From Dyadobacter fermentans DSM 18053 (GTDB lineage: Bacteria; Bacteroidota; Bacteroidia; Cytophagales; Spirosomataceae): a stretch of 64,000 bases of DNA. Both the position numbers and the translations under genes were made by a program. The stretch is from the NCBI RefSeq assembly GCF_000023125.1, contig NC_013037.1, positions 372,001-436,000 on the forward strand, written 5' to 3'. The notes below the pieces were generated by a model, which made no database searches, was not told where the DNA came from, and saw only the letters and a program-made list of their open reading frames with translations. This document shows, one piece after another, positions 45,135 through 54,102 of the stretch (positions are counted from its first letter, which is position 1; every line of letters starts with the position of its first letter).

Positions 45135-45506
45135 GTGGAAATCAATAACAGGGAAATCGGCGTTACACTTATCCTGATCTGCATGGTCGCTTTTTGGATT
45201 TTATCGTCCATGCGCAAGCGGATTGCGGAAGAGAGAAAGAAGAAGATTTTAAAAGAAGGCGTTCAGGCGAATGCCACTGTGCTGGCGATCAGACCGACAG
45301 GCGAATACCTTAACAATCTGCCCGAATTTCAGGTACAAGTACAAGTAAAACCAACGGCAGGACAAGATTTTGTGACGGAAATGCGCGAAGTGCTTCCTTA
45401 TACCAAGTACGATTCGCTGCGCAAAGGCACCCAGGTGCTGGTGAAATATGATCCGGGATATTACAAAAGAGCGATTTTCCTGCAAATGGCAGAAACGTTG
45501 ATCTAA
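45135..45506 (+). CDS. Small membrane-anchored hypothetical protein
   Basis: A 123-residue protein with a single N-terminal transmembrane segment (about 9-26, GVTLILICMVAFWILSS) followed by a basic stretch (KRIAEERKKKILKEG) and a compact beta domain of about 80 residues (NATVLAIRPTGEYL, FQVQVQVKP, VLVKYDPGYYKRAIF). The layout is like DUF3592-type proteins, but the assignment is tentative. The GTG at 45135 is chosen because no ATG occurs before residue 18. A clear terminator lies 24 bp past its stop. There is no neighbour in the same unit. Confidence 0.75.
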   Translation: MEINNREIGVTLILICMVAFWILSSMRKRIAEERKKKILKEGVQANATVLAIRPTGEYLNNLPEFQVQVQVKPTAGQDFVTEMREVLPYTKYDSLRKGTQVLVKYDPGYYKRAIFLQMAETLI

Positions 45507-45529
45507 ACTTCCGATCAACGGATATAGTT

Positions 45530-45555
45530 AAGGGCCCGAACAGGGCCCTTTTTTT
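45530..45555 (+). terminator. Rho-independent terminator
   Basis: AAGGGCCC (45530-45537) pairs perfectly with GGGCCCTT (45543-45550) across a 5-nt loop and is followed by a run of seven T residues. It ends the 123-residue membrane gene. Confidence 0.92.
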
Positions 45556-45792
45556 GTTTCCGCCGATAAGCAATAAAAAGTGCGTGTATAGTGCTTAACG
45601 TGCTAGTGTGTGTAATATGGCGACTAGTGTGTGGCAGCGTAACGAGGCATCTATTATTGTCAACGGTGTGTGAATTCAGTCGGTGTCTATGGCTACAAAC
45701 AAAACACGAAAATCTACCTTTGCCAAAGTTGTTGAATGACGTGCCGGGGACAATTAGCAATCGGTAAATCAAGCCTCGAAAAGTCCAAAATA

Positions 45793-48501
45793 TCAGCCCA
45801 TTTTAGCAATCACCTCTTCCAGGTCGATCCCTTCACCCAACACCGGTTTGAAAAGGTCGCCTTCCCGTTGAATGCGGTCCATGGCATTGTAAATCGTGAA
45901 ATCTTTCAGTTGCAGGCCCACTTTCACCTCCTCCCAATGCAAGGGCATCGACACCGTCGCGCCGGGTTTCGGGCGTACGGAATAGGGGGCGGCCAATGTC
46001 GCCTTGGGGCGATTTTGGAGGTAATCGATGTAAAGCTTGCCCTTGCGGTTCTTGGTCAGGCGCTCCACACTCGTGAAATCGGGGAGCTGCTGCTGCACCT
46101 GGCCAGCTACCCATTCGGCGAAGAGCTGGCATTGGTCGTAGCTGTATTTCGCGCCCAGCGGGATGTAAATGTGCAAGCCGGTGGAGCCGGAGGTTTTGCA
46201 ATAAGATGGTACGCCAAGCGAATCCAGGAGGTTTTTAATGGCCTGCGCGGTTTCTATCACTTGTTCGAAAGTGTTGGTCGTGTCAGGGTCGAGGTCGAGC
46301 AGGCACCAGTCGGGATTGTCGGGCGTTTCAATGCGGCTGTTCCAGGGGTTCACGTCAATCGCCCCCAGGTTAGCCATATAAAGCAAAGTGGCCTCGTCGT
46401 TGCAGAGCATGAAGTTTTTGTTCTCACCCTCCGAAACATAGGGCGTCGTTTCGATCCATTCCGGCACTTTGCCCGTCACATCTTTTTGGTAAAAACTCTT
46501 GCCCCTAATGCCGTTCGGGAAGCGGTTGAGCGAGAGCGGGCGGTTTTCGAGGTAGGGCAGAATCAGCGGCGCAACCTGGTAGTAATAGTTAATCAGCTCA
46601 CGCTTCTGGATCTTGTCGTCGGGCCAGTAGAGTTTTCCCAGATTTGAGAATTTCACCTCATGTCCGCTGATTTTGCGCACCTGCGTTTCTTCCTTAGGGT
46701 TCAAAAGCGTCTTCCGTTTCGCTCTGCCCGGTTTCCGGATGATGGTCTCGCTCTGCTCATTCGCGTCGTCCACGATTTCCTCCGCTGGTTTTTCCACCTC
46801 CCGCACCACTTCCTTCGCCGATTTATCCTCGCGCATTCCCTCAAACGACGGATGCCTGAACACGCCGTCGGCCGTAATTTCCGTAAAGCTGATCTCGCAC
46901 ACCAGCTCCGGTTTCAACCAGGTCGCATTCGCGTGGGGCGGGTTAGGACGGAAGCGCGAGGGCTTGTTGTAATCGGGGGTTTCTTTGAAAGGACTTTTCT
47001 TGGCGATCAGCGGCTTGAAGAGCGCCATCATCTCCTTTTGCTGTTTTTCCTTGAAACCCGTGCCTACTTTGCCCACATATTGCAGCTCGCCATCGGCATA
47101 GGCAGCCAGCAGCAGCGCGCTGAACAGCTTGGATGAGCCTTCGTTCAGGGTGTAACCGGCGATGATCACCTCCTGCCGTTTGTTGATCTTGATTTTTAGC
47201 CAGTCGCGCGTGCGGAGGCCGGGGTAATATTCGCTGTCGGATTTTTTGGCCATAATGCCCTCCAAGCCCATCTTCTGCGCTGCTTCAAAAAACGCAGTAC
47301 CGTCCGCTTCGACGCTGTAACCGAGCTGTACCGGACTGTTTTCATCCACAATGCTTTTCAAAATAGCTTTTCGTTCGCTCAGCGGCAAATGGATAAGGCT
47401 CTTGCCTTCGAGCCACACAATGTCGAAAGCGTAATACACCAGTTCGCCGTCGGCCTCGCTGCGCCAGTTTTGCAGCGCATTGAAATCCGAAAGGCCTTTG
47501 TCGTTGATCACCACAATTTCGCCGTCGATCACCGCATTGATTTTCCATTCCTGCAATTGCTGGTAAATAGGATAAAATTTGTCGCTGAACGATTTCCTGT
47601 TCCGCGATTGCAGCTTTACCTCCCCATTGTTGAGATAGGCCAATGCCCGGTATCCATCCCATTTTACCTCATATTCCCACCCGGGATCGTCGAACGGCCC
47701 GTCTACCAGCGTAGCGAGCATCGGTTGCAGGTCATCCGGAAACTTTTGCTTTTTGCCCTTTTTCAGAATGGCTGCTATGTCCTCGTCCGGACTTTTTTTT
47801 TCAGTGGCGGCTTCTTCGGCAGGATCTTTCGCTTCGGTTTTAGCGGCTTTCGTTTTGCCTTTGGTTGATTTCTTTTCTTCGTGATTGCTTTCCCAAATGG
47901 CGTCACCGGCCTTTTCGATGCCGGCGAGCGTGCGTCGGGAAACGGCCGAGCGGTCTTTCTCGGTAATGTCGTCCTCAGATGCGTATTTGTCGCGGTGCTT
48001 GATCAGCAGCCACGCGTTCTCCTCCATGCCTTTCGTTTTCACCAATGCATATTCGCCTTTCACTTTCTTGCCATTCAGCCGCACTTTCAGCGAGCCCGAA
48101 TGCAGCTCTTTCAGCGCCAGTTTTTCCCGGGCTTTTTTGCCTTTAACAGCTTTCAATTTTCCATTTACTTCTTCCAAGGGCTCATACGTGCCGAAATCCC
48201 ACACCATAACCGTCCCCGCGCCATAGTTTCCCTTGGGGATAATGCCCTCGAAATCCTTGTAATCGTACGGATGGTCTTCCACCATCATCGCCAGACGTTT
48301 CACCGACGGGTCCGTGGAAGGACCTTTCGGGACCGCCCAGCTTTTGAGCACGCCTTCCATTTCCAGCCTGAAATCATAATGCAGGCGCGTGGCATCGTGT
48401 TTCTGGATCACAAAAATAAGCTCGTCGTTATCGCCCTTGCCGCCCTTCGGCTCAGGCGTTTTGTCGAATTTGCGTTTTTCGTTGTACTTGGAAAGTGTCA
48501 T
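45793..48501 (-). CDS. ligD: DNA ligase D (3'-phosphoesterase, ligase, polymerase)
   Basis: A 902-residue enzyme. Domain order: 3'-phosphoesterase (about 20-180, with HDATRLHYDFRLE and VEDHPYDYKDFEG), a charged linker (about 205-250, KTEAKDPAEEAATEKK), ATP-dependent ligase (about 255-560, nucleotidyl Lys280 in YEVKWDGYRALAY; DGEIVVIND) and a C-terminal primase-polymerase domain (about 605-890, metal Asp residues in LLDLDPD, and KTSGSTGLHIYIPLG). LigD repairs double-strand breaks by non-homologous end joining with Ku, but no Ku gene is adjacent. Full length; order PE-Lig-Pol as in many Bacteroidota. No SD-type site is seen. Confidence 0.97.
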   Translation of the reverse strand: MTLSKYNEKRKFDKTPEPKGGKGDNDELIFVIQKHDATRLHYDFRLEMEGVLKSWAVPKGPSTDPSVKRLAMMVEDHPYDYKDFEGIIPKGNYGAGTVMVWDFGTYEPLEEVNGKLKAVKGKKAREKLALKELHSGSLKVRLNGKKVKGEYALVKTKGMEENAWLLIKHRDKYASEDDITEKDRSAVSRRTLAGIEKAGDAIWESNHEEKKSTKGKTKAAKTEAKDPAEEAATEKKSPDEDIAAILKKGKKQKFPDDLQPMLATLVDGPFDDPGWEYEVKWDGYRALAYLNNGEVKLQSRNRKSFSDKFYPIYQQLQEWKINAVIDGEIVVINDKGLSDFNALQNWRSEADGELVYYAFDIVWLEGKSLIHLPLSERKAILKSIVDENSPVQLGYSVEADGTAFFEAAQKMGLEGIMAKKSDSEYYPGLRTRDWLKIKINKRQEVIIAGYTLNEGSSKLFSALLLAAYADGELQYVGKVGTGFKEKQQKEMMALFKPLIAKKSPFKETPDYNKPSRFRPNPPHANATWLKPELVCEISFTEITADGVFRHPSFEGMREDKSAKEVVREVEKPAEEIVDDANEQSETIIRKPGRAKRKTLLNPKEETQVRKISGHEVKFSNLGKLYWPDDKIQKRELINYYYQVAPLILPYLENRPLSLNRFPNGIRGKSFYQKDVTGKVPEWIETTPYVSEGENKNFMLCNDEATLLYMANLGAIDVNPWNSRIETPDNPDWCLLDLDPDTTNTFEQVIETAQAIKNLLDSLGVPSYCKTSGSTGLHIYIPLGAKYSYDQCQLFAEWVAGQVQQQLPDFTSVERLTKNRKGKLYIDYLQNRPKATLAAPYSVRPKPGATVSMPLHWEEVKVGLQLKDFTIYNAMDRIQREGDLFKPVLGEGIDLEEVIAKMG

Positions 48502-48510
48502 GGCGGGAAG

Positions 48511-48675
48511 TTAATGAGTGAATGACCCAATGATTGAATTTTGAATGATTGAATGATTGAATGATTGAATGACCGAATGATTGAATGACTGAATGATTGA
48601 ATAGGTTTTCTATTTTCTTTTGTTGGGTGACTATCTAATATTCAGTCATTCAATCATTCAATCATTCAAAATTCA
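48511..48675. repeat. Octamer repeat hairpin, copy 4
   Basis: Left arm 48511-48602 has about nine GAATGATT-like units with a few changes (for instance GACCGAATGA). The right arm 48639-48675 has the complementary TCATTCAA units, and the stop codon of the DUF72 gene is at its outer edge. The spacer is about 36 bp. It lies between ligD and the DUF72 gene on the same strand. Confidence 0.9.
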
Positions 48676-49431
48676 TCCAGGTACCGGTTCTCTAACATCT
48701 ACCATCTCCTGCAATCGCCTCGCGTTGTCCAGCGCGTGGCCGCCTACGTCGTTGTTGAAGAAGGCCCACACTTGGTGACCGTCTTCGGCCCAGGTGGATA
48801 GCTTTTCGGCGTAGTCTTCGAGGACGTCGTCGGGGTAGGATGAGCTGTATAGCGACGTGGGGCCGTGGAAACGGAGATATATGTCCTTAGCGGTAATTTC
48901 TTCGTGATAGGGGAATTGGTCGGCTTGTGAAAAGACGAGGGTGATGCCGTGTTTTCTCATTAAAACAATGCTTTCCTCCGAGAACCACGACGGGTGCCGG
49001 ACTTCCAGCGCGAAGCGAAAACCCTCGTACCGGTCTGTTTCTTCGTAAAATCTACCGGCTACTTCTGCGTGAAACCGCGAGTTGGCAGGCAGCTGGATGA
49101 GGATCGGGCCCAAGCGATCGGCGAATGGTTGGAAAATGTTGAAAAAGCGGTCCAGCGGCTCCTGCGGGTCGCGGAGCTTTTTCAAATGGCTCAGGTACCG
49201 GCTCATTTTCGGGCAAAAGATGAAGTCCCTGGGCACCATATCGAGCCATTTGGCGACGATCTCCCTGGAAGGCAGCTTGTAGAAGCTGTTATTGAGTTCC
49301 GAAACGTGGAAATGTCGGGCATAAAATGTCAGGTATTCCGCAGGTTTCACATTTTCGGGATAGAAAATGCCTTTCCAGTGCTTGTAACTCCAACCCGAAG
49401 TGCCGATGTGTATCTTTCGCTCCACTTTCAT
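48673..49431 (-). CDS. DUF72 family protein
   Basis: A 252-residue TIM-barrel-like protein. The opening IHIGTSGWSYKHWKGIFYP, the FSQADQFPYHEE region and the closing GHQVWAFFNNDVGGHALDNA are typical of DUF72. Structures of family members exist, but no activity is agreed. It is encoded downstream of ligD on the same strand, separated by the octamer repeat cluster, so co-transcription is uncertain. There is no signal peptide. A neighbouring gene on the other strand starts 129 bp away. Confidence 0.92.
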   Translation of the reverse strand: MKVERKIHIGTSGWSYKHWKGIFYPENVKPAEYLTFYARHFHVSELNNSFYKLPSREIVAKWLDMVPRDFIFCPKMSRYLSHLKKLRDPQEPLDRFFNIFQPFADRLGPILIQLPANSRFHAEVAGRFYEETDRYEGFRFALEVRHPSWFSEESIVLMRKHGITLVFSQADQFPYHEEITAKDIYLRFHGPTSLYSSSYPDDVLEDYAEKLSTWAEDGHQVWAFFNNDVGGHALDNARRLQEMVDVREPVPG

Positions 49432-49559
49432 TTTCAGTTCGTTGTGGAGCCAATGAAAGCAATAATCATACCGAAGGATAAACGGAATGGCGCGAAAAGC
49501 ACCATTGCGGTGCCGCGGAATGGTTTTTGAATTTTACTGTTCAAACAAATCAGATAATA

Positions 49560-49934
49560 ATGGCAACTATCGATATCCCGGGAGTAGAAGCCCTGGGCGA
49601 CCAGGAAGAAACGCTGGGCACTGCCGAAGACCTTCGCGAGGAAGTGGTGCTCGACATTATGCAGCAGGAAATCGTCGGCAGTATGGTTAAGATCGAGTTC
49701 GAAACGTCGCTCGGCCTTTGTACCGGGCATTACCTCTCAACCGAACTCGGGCACGAGGAGATCAACCTCGAAGCCGACTCGTTCGAGCGGTTGAAACGGC
49801 TCTTCCCAACGTGCAACGGCGCTTTTGTGCACCCGGCTAACCGCGATTGGGTGGAGGTGAGCGTGGCGGAATCCATCGGCGGACTGCCGGAATACAAGAT
49901 TTACAGCCGCATTGTAACAGGCGGAATTGTATAG
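49560..49934 (+). CDS. Small hypothetical protein, 124 residues
   Basis: The family is not recognised. The ATG at 49560 gives an acidic, soluble protein: a helical N-terminal part (EALGDQEETLGTAEDLREEV) and a mixed C-terminal part (SLGLCTGHYLSTELGHEE, NRDWVEVSVAESIGG, YKIYSRIVTGG). One cysteine pair (residues around 56 and 87) lacks a metal spacing. The DUF72 gene is divergent. The kinase operon starts 92 bp downstream on the same strand, so it may be the first gene of that operon or independent of it. Confidence 0.6.
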   Translation: MATIDIPGVEALGDQEETLGTAEDLREEVVLDIMQQEIVGSMVKIEFETSLGLCTGHYLSTELGHEEINLEADSFERLKRLFPTCNGAFVHPANRDWVEVSVAESIGGLPEYKIYSRIVTGGIV

Positions 49935-50026
49935 AAGCTGCATTTCGTTGTGCATCGGCCAAAAAAACCGGAGCATATGCCGATTTATTTCGAAATTGCC
50001 CGAATTGAATTCAACCATTACCAACC

Positions 50027-51427
50027 ATGAAGGAAATCGGCGTAAAGGATTTGCAGGCGATCGAAGTGTTTCGCGAGGTGCCGGACGACCAGCTGCAATG
50101 GATGATCGACCGCAGCCAGCATTACGAACTGCCCGAGGGCGAGCTCATGACCCGTCCCGGCGAGCCGCTCACGGGCACCCACATCCTGTTTTCAGGGCGC
50201 ATCGAGCTGTATCGCATGCAAAACAACACGAAGCACGTGATCGCCGAGCTTGCGCCGGGGGCCGTGACGGGCATGCTGCCGTTTTCGAGGGGCAAAATCG
50301 GCATTGCATACGGCGTGTGCCTCGAACCGACGCAGCTCATGACGTTTCCGAAGGAGCTATTAAAAGAACTGATCGTATCGCATTATGAGCTCACGCAGGC
50401 GCTGGTGATCGTGATGACCTCGCGGGTGCGGGAGTTTACCGAGCTCGAACAGCAGAACGAAAAGATGATGGCGCTCGGAAAGCTTTCGGCCGGGCTGGCC
50501 CATGAGCTGAATAACCCCGCGGCGGCGATCGTGCGGAGTTCTGCCTCGCTGAAAGAGCATTTGTTGATGCAGCCGGATTCTTTTAAATCGCTGCTGTCAA
50601 TCCATTTGTCGCACGAGGAGATCGACCTTTTGAATGATAAAATGGTGAGTCTGCTCAACAATACCAGCCGGCCCGTGCTTTCGATGATGAAGCGGTCGGA
50701 AAAGGAGGACGAAATCCTCGACTGGCTTGATATGAACCGGATCGACGGTTGCGACGACATTGCCGATAACCTGGTGGAATTCGGGGTGGGCGAAGGCGAT
50801 CTCGAAGATCTGAAAGCCAGAATCAACCACACCGACCTTTCGCCCGTGCTGACGTGGATCAACAACAGCCTCACTACGGAGCGAATGGTGGCCGATATTC
50901 AGGAAGCGTCCAAGCGCATTGCCGAGCTGGTGGGCTCAGTGAAAACCTTCACGCACATGGACCGCGGGGGCGAGCGCGAATATGTGGATATTCACGTGGG
51001 CATCCGCAATACGCTCATCATGCTCAACTACAAGCTGAAAAAGGGGAATATCAAAGTAATGGAGGATTTTGACCTTACATTGCCGCCTGTAAAGGCGATG
51101 GTAGGCGAGCTCAACCAGGTGTGGACGAACCTGATAGACAATGCCATAGACGCGCTCGACAACCAGCCCGACGCTGAACTGACACTTATCTCGCGCCGCG
51201 ACAAGGAGTTTGTAAAAGTGACGATCTGCGATAATGGTCCCGGCGTGCCTGCGGAGATCCGTTCCAAGATTTTTGACCCGTTTTTTACGACCAAATCGGT
51301 GGGAAAAGGCACCGGGCTTGGCCTGGATGTGGTGAACCGGATCGTTCGCCAGCATCGCGGCACGGTCACGCTGCATTCACAGCCCGGCCGCACCGAGTTT
51401 GTGGTTTGTTTCCCTTTTAATGGATAA
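50027..51427 (+). CDS. Sensor histidine kinase with N-terminal cyclic-nucleotide-binding-like domain
   Basis: A 466-residue cytosolic kinase. The N-terminal cNMP-like domain (about 10-130) has EGELMTRPGEPLTGTHILFS and VTGMLPFSRGK. The HisKA region follows with His159 in KLSAGLAHELNNPAAAIV. The HATPase has ELNQVWTNLIDNAIDALDN (N box), ICDNGPGVP (G1) and KGTGLGLDVVNRI (G2). The kinase belongs to the class often paired with receiver-flavoproteins. The next gene, 34 bp downstream, is exactly such a protein, followed by a UBP zinc finger. The cNMP-domain ligand is not known; the phosphate-binding E-R pair is not obvious, so a redox or other signal is possible. Confidence 0.93.
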   Translation: MKEIGVKDLQAIEVFREVPDDQLQWMIDRSQHYELPEGELMTRPGEPLTGTHILFSGRIELYRMQNNTKHVIAELAPGAVTGMLPFSRGKIGIAYGVCLEPTQLMTFPKELLKELIVSHYELTQALVIVMTSRVREFTELEQQNEKMMALGKLSAGLAHELNNPAAAIVRSSASLKEHLLMQPDSFKSLLSIHLSHEEIDLLNDKMVSLLNNTSRPVLSMMKRSEKEDEILDWLDMNRIDGCDDIADNLVEFGVGEGDLEDLKARINHTDLSPVLTWINNSLTTERMVADIQEASKRIAELVGSVKTFTHMDRGGEREYVDIHVGIRNTLIMLNYKLKKGNIKVMEDFDLTLPPVKAMVGELNQVWTNLIDNAIDALDNQPDAELTLISRRDKEFVKVTICDNGPGVPAEIRSKIFDPFFTTKSVGKGTGLGLDVVNRIVRQHRGTVTLHSQPGRTEFVVCFPFNG

Positions 51428-51461
51428 TTTTGACTCTCAACTAACATTAATAAAAGCTCCC

Positions 51462-53123
51462 ATGGCTTTGCCCATCATCTTTTCGATTGACGACGACCCG
51501 CAGGTGCTCCGGGCGATCAGCCGCGACCTGAAATCCCACTACCGCGAGAAATACCGCATTCTGAGCACGACATCCGTTGCGGAAGCGATGGAAAGTCTGC
51601 TCGAATTGCAGAACCGAGGCGACGAGGTGGCCATGTTTATTTCGGACCAGCGGATGCCTGAAATGCAGGGCGTGGATTTCCTGCAAAAGGCGATGAAAAT
51701 GTTCCCTTTTGCCAAAAGGGTGCTTCTGACTGCCTATTCCGACACCGAGGCCGCGATTAAGGCCATTAACGACGTGCAGCTGGATTACTATCTCATGAAG
51801 CCCTGGGACCCGCCGGAGGAAAAGCTTTACCCGGCCATCGACGAGCTGCTCCGCGACTGGCAGGGTAACTACCGCCCCGATTTTAAGGGTATTAAAGTGA
51901 TAGGTTATCAATTTTCACCCAAAGCACACGAAATCAAAGACTTCCTGGCCGGAAATCTGGTGCCTTACCTGTGGCTCGATGCCGAATCGAGCGAAACCGG
52001 GCGACAGATTTCCCAAAGCAATAACCTCTGCCCGGTGGATTTTCCGGTGGTGATATTCGAAGATGGTTCTTTGCTTAAAATGCCGTCGCTGATCGACATT
52101 GCCGAACGCATTGGCTTGAATCCCAAGACGAAACAGCAGATTTACGATGTCGTGATCATCGGTGCGGGGCCGGCTGGGCTGGCGGCGTCGGTGTATGGCG
52201 CTTCGGAAGGTTTAAGTACTTTATTGATCGAGCGTAAAGCGCCTGGGGGTCAGGCTGGTACAAGTTCCCGGATCGAGAATTACCTGGGCTTTCCTACGGG
52301 TTTGAGCGGGGCCGAGCTCACGCGCCGGGCCATCACGCAGGCGACGCGCTTCGGGACGGAGTTTCTTTCGCCGCAGTTTGTGAAGGAAATCAAATTGAAG
52401 GATCAATACAAAACCGTGGTGCTGGGAGATGGTAACGAAGTGAATGCCAGGGCCGTAGTGATCACGACGGGCGTTGACTACCGCAAGCTGGATACCAAAG
52501 GCGTGGAGGACTTCACCGGAAAGGGCATTTACTATGGCGCGGCCAGTACCGAAGCCAGCTCATGCGGCAATAAAGATGTGTATGTGCTTGGCGGGGGCAA
52601 TTCTGCGGGGCAGGCGGCCATGTATTTGTCGAAATTTGCCCGTAGCGTGTACATTCTGGTCCGGAAAAACGATTTGACGTCGTCCATGTCGTCATACCTG
52701 ATCGACCAGATCGCCGGCACGGAGAATATCAGCGTACTGGGTTGCACGGAAATTGTTGAAGCGCACGGCGACGGACACCTGGAAAACCTGAAACTGGTGG
52801 ATTTGAATACCAATGAGGAGCGGACCGTTCCTGCCGACGCGCTATTCATCTTCATCGGCGCAAAGCCTTACACCGACTGGGTAGGCCTCGAAATCATCAA
52901 AAACAAGAAGGGCTTCATCGAAACGGGCCGGGAAATGAAGAATTACGATAATTTCAGGGAAATCTGGAAGGCCGATCGCGACCCTTATTTGCTGGAAACA
53001 AGTTCACCCGGCATTTTCGCCGCTGGCGACGTCCGTGCGGGTGCAATGAACCGCGTAACATCGGCCGTAGGCGAAGGTTCTATGTCCATCAGTTTTGTTC
53101 ACCAATATCTAAGCGAAGTATAA
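51462..53123 (+). CDS. Response regulator fused to thioredoxin-reductase-like flavoprotein
   Basis: A 553-residue fusion starting at ATG 51462. Residues 1-125 are a receiver with Asp62 in FISDQRMPEMQG, Thr90 and Lys113 (LMKPWDPPE). A linker with a glutaredoxin-like shape (about 140-215) leads to an FAD-dependent oxidoreductase domain of the thioredoxin reductase type: GAGPAG at 234-239, GGGNSAGQAAMY and GIFAAGDVRAG. The redox-active C-x-x-C of thioredoxin reductase is absent: the site reads AASTEASSC. It can thus hold FAD and probably NAD(P)H but not reduce thioredoxin in the usual way. It is in the kinase operon and overlaps the zinc-finger gene (TAATG). Confidence 0.93.
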   Translation: MALPIIFSIDDDPQVLRAISRDLKSHYREKYRILSTTSVAEAMESLLELQNRGDEVAMFISDQRMPEMQGVDFLQKAMKMFPFAKRVLLTAYSDTEAAIKAINDVQLDYYLMKPWDPPEEKLYPAIDELLRDWQGNYRPDFKGIKVIGYQFSPKAHEIKDFLAGNLVPYLWLDAESSETGRQISQSNNLCPVDFPVVIFEDGSLLKMPSLIDIAERIGLNPKTKQQIYDVVIIGAGPAGLAASVYGASEGLSTLLIERKAPGGQAGTSSRIENYLGFPTGLSGAELTRRAITQATRFGTEFLSPQFVKEIKLKDQYKTVVLGDGNEVNARAVVITTGVDYRKLDTKGVEDFTGKGIYYGAASTEASSCGNKDVYVLGGGNSAGQAAMYLSKFARSVYILVRKNDLTSSMSSYLIDQIAGTENISVLGCTEIVEAHGDGHLENLKLVDLNTNEERTVPADALFIFIGAKPYTDWVGLEIIKNKKGFIETGREMKNYDNFREIWKADRDPYLLETSSPGIFAAGDVRAGAMNRVTSAVGEGSMSISFVHQYLSEV

Positions 53124-53389
53124 TGGAGCAGGTTTGTAAGCATATTGAAGATATTCAGGAGATTAAGGTCGCCGACCAGCTGGTGTGCGAGGAATGCCGG
53201 AAGGTAGACGGCTGGTGGGTACATTTGCGGACCTGCCAGACCTGCGGCGCGACCCTTTGCTGCGACAGTTCGCCCGCCAAGCACATGACTAAGCATTTTC
53301 ATCACACCGGTCATCCGGTGGCATCGTCGGCCGAGCCCGGCGAGCGGTGGCTTTGGTGTTACAAGGACGAGGCATTCGTAGAATACTAA
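53123..53389 (+). CDS. UBP-type zinc finger protein
   Basis: An 88-residue protein that is one zf-UBP domain: Cys5, His7, then CEEC (22-25), CQTC (38-41), CC (46-47) and a His-rich stretch around 54-64 (KHMTKHFHHTGH). In eukaryotes the domain binds the free C-terminus of ubiquitin; bacterial single-domain proteins of this kind have unknown roles. The start codon overlaps the previous stop (TAATG), so it is translationally coupled to the receiver-flavoprotein. Its presence in a kinase-redox operon suggests a protein contact or zinc/redox sensing role, which is inference. Confidence 0.9.
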   Translation: MEQVCKHIEDIQEIKVADQLVCEECRKVDGWWVHLRTCQTCGATLCCDSSPAKHMTKHFHHTGHPVASSAEPGERWLWCYKDEAFVEY

Positions 53390-53410
53390 GCCCTGAAGCT
53401 TCCGTACCAC

Positions 53411-53467
53411 AAAAAAACATTGCCGGAAACGAAGCCGCAGCGGCCTCGTTTTCGGCAATGTTTTCAT
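53411..53467. terminator. Bidirectional rho-independent terminator
   Basis: A 21-bp imperfect stem (53418-53438 with 53440-53460; one G/T and one A/C pair) is flanked by seven A residues on the left and T-rich sequence on the right, giving T-runs in both directions. It lies between the convergent zinc-finger and YceI genes. Confidence 0.88.
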
Positions 53468-53481
53468 TTAGGCCTGCATGC

Positions 53482-54102
53482 CTACATTTTGCTGCCCGAA
53501 AGTTTCAGATGCACATCAATGCCGGGTTTAATGGACGCATCGTCCGGCAGTCCGGCCTCTGTGGCGTAGGTCATGCCCCATAGCGTGCGATCGAATTGCG
53601 TAAGCGCCTCCATTTTGAATGAATTGCCATTCAGGTCGATGCGTGCGGGAAACGTGACCGGATTACTTTTGCCTAACATCGTTAAATGTCCTGTCACCAG
53701 AAAGTTTGCCCCTGATACCACACCCGGCTCACTTCCTGAATACGGCGATACGCTCATAATTTCGAAAGTGACATTCGGGTGGAGCGCCATGTGAAAGAAA
53801 TCGGCGCTTTGCAGGTGGTGTACCAGCTGGTGTTTCAGCTCGTCGGTAGGCAGGTTAAAGTTCACGATGGACGCCAGCGGAAGCGTGAACGACCCGCTTT
53901 TCACCTTTCCGTTCTCGATTACCAGGCTGTTGCTTTCCACTTCCAGCGAGCCTTCGTTGAAGTAACCCGTTTTGAGATAACCCTTCCATTCCGCTACGGA
54001 AGTTTCATCGAGGTGGTAATTGCTGGTAGCTGGCACATCGTGATCGGTGCAGCTTGTGAATAGTGCGGCAAGTGTTAACAGTGTTAGAAATTGTTTTTTC
54101 AT
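53482..54102 (-). CDS. YceI-like lipoprotein
   Basis: The ATG at 54102 gives 206 residues starting MKKQFLTLLTLAALFTSC, a proper lipoprotein signal; an ATG six codons upstream is also possible. The body is a YceI/lipocalin-like beta-barrel: HLDETSVAEWKGYLKTGYFN, ALHPNVTFEIMSVSPY, GHLTMLGKSNPVTFPARID and FDRTLWGMTYATEAG. YceI proteins bind isoprenoid or quinone lipids in the periplasm; this one would be tethered to a membrane. It is convergent with the kinase-redox operon, with a shared terminator between. The lipid ligand is not known. Confidence 0.88.
   Translation of the reverse strand: MKKQFLTLLTLAALFTSCTDHDVPATSNYHLDETSVAEWKGYLKTGYFNEGSLEVESNSLVIENGKVKSGSFTLPLASIVNFNLPTDELKHQLVHHLQSADFFHMALHPNVTFEIMSVSPYSGSEPGVVSGANFLVTGHLTMLGKSNPVTFPARIDLNGNSFKMEALTQFDRTLWGMTYATEAGLPDDASIKPGIDVHLKLSGSKM

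Noticed and set aside
45556..45792. Possible small gene or RNA between the membrane protein gene and ligD
   Set aside because: Only short frames and no recognisable structure beyond the upstream terminator; nothing supports a gene.
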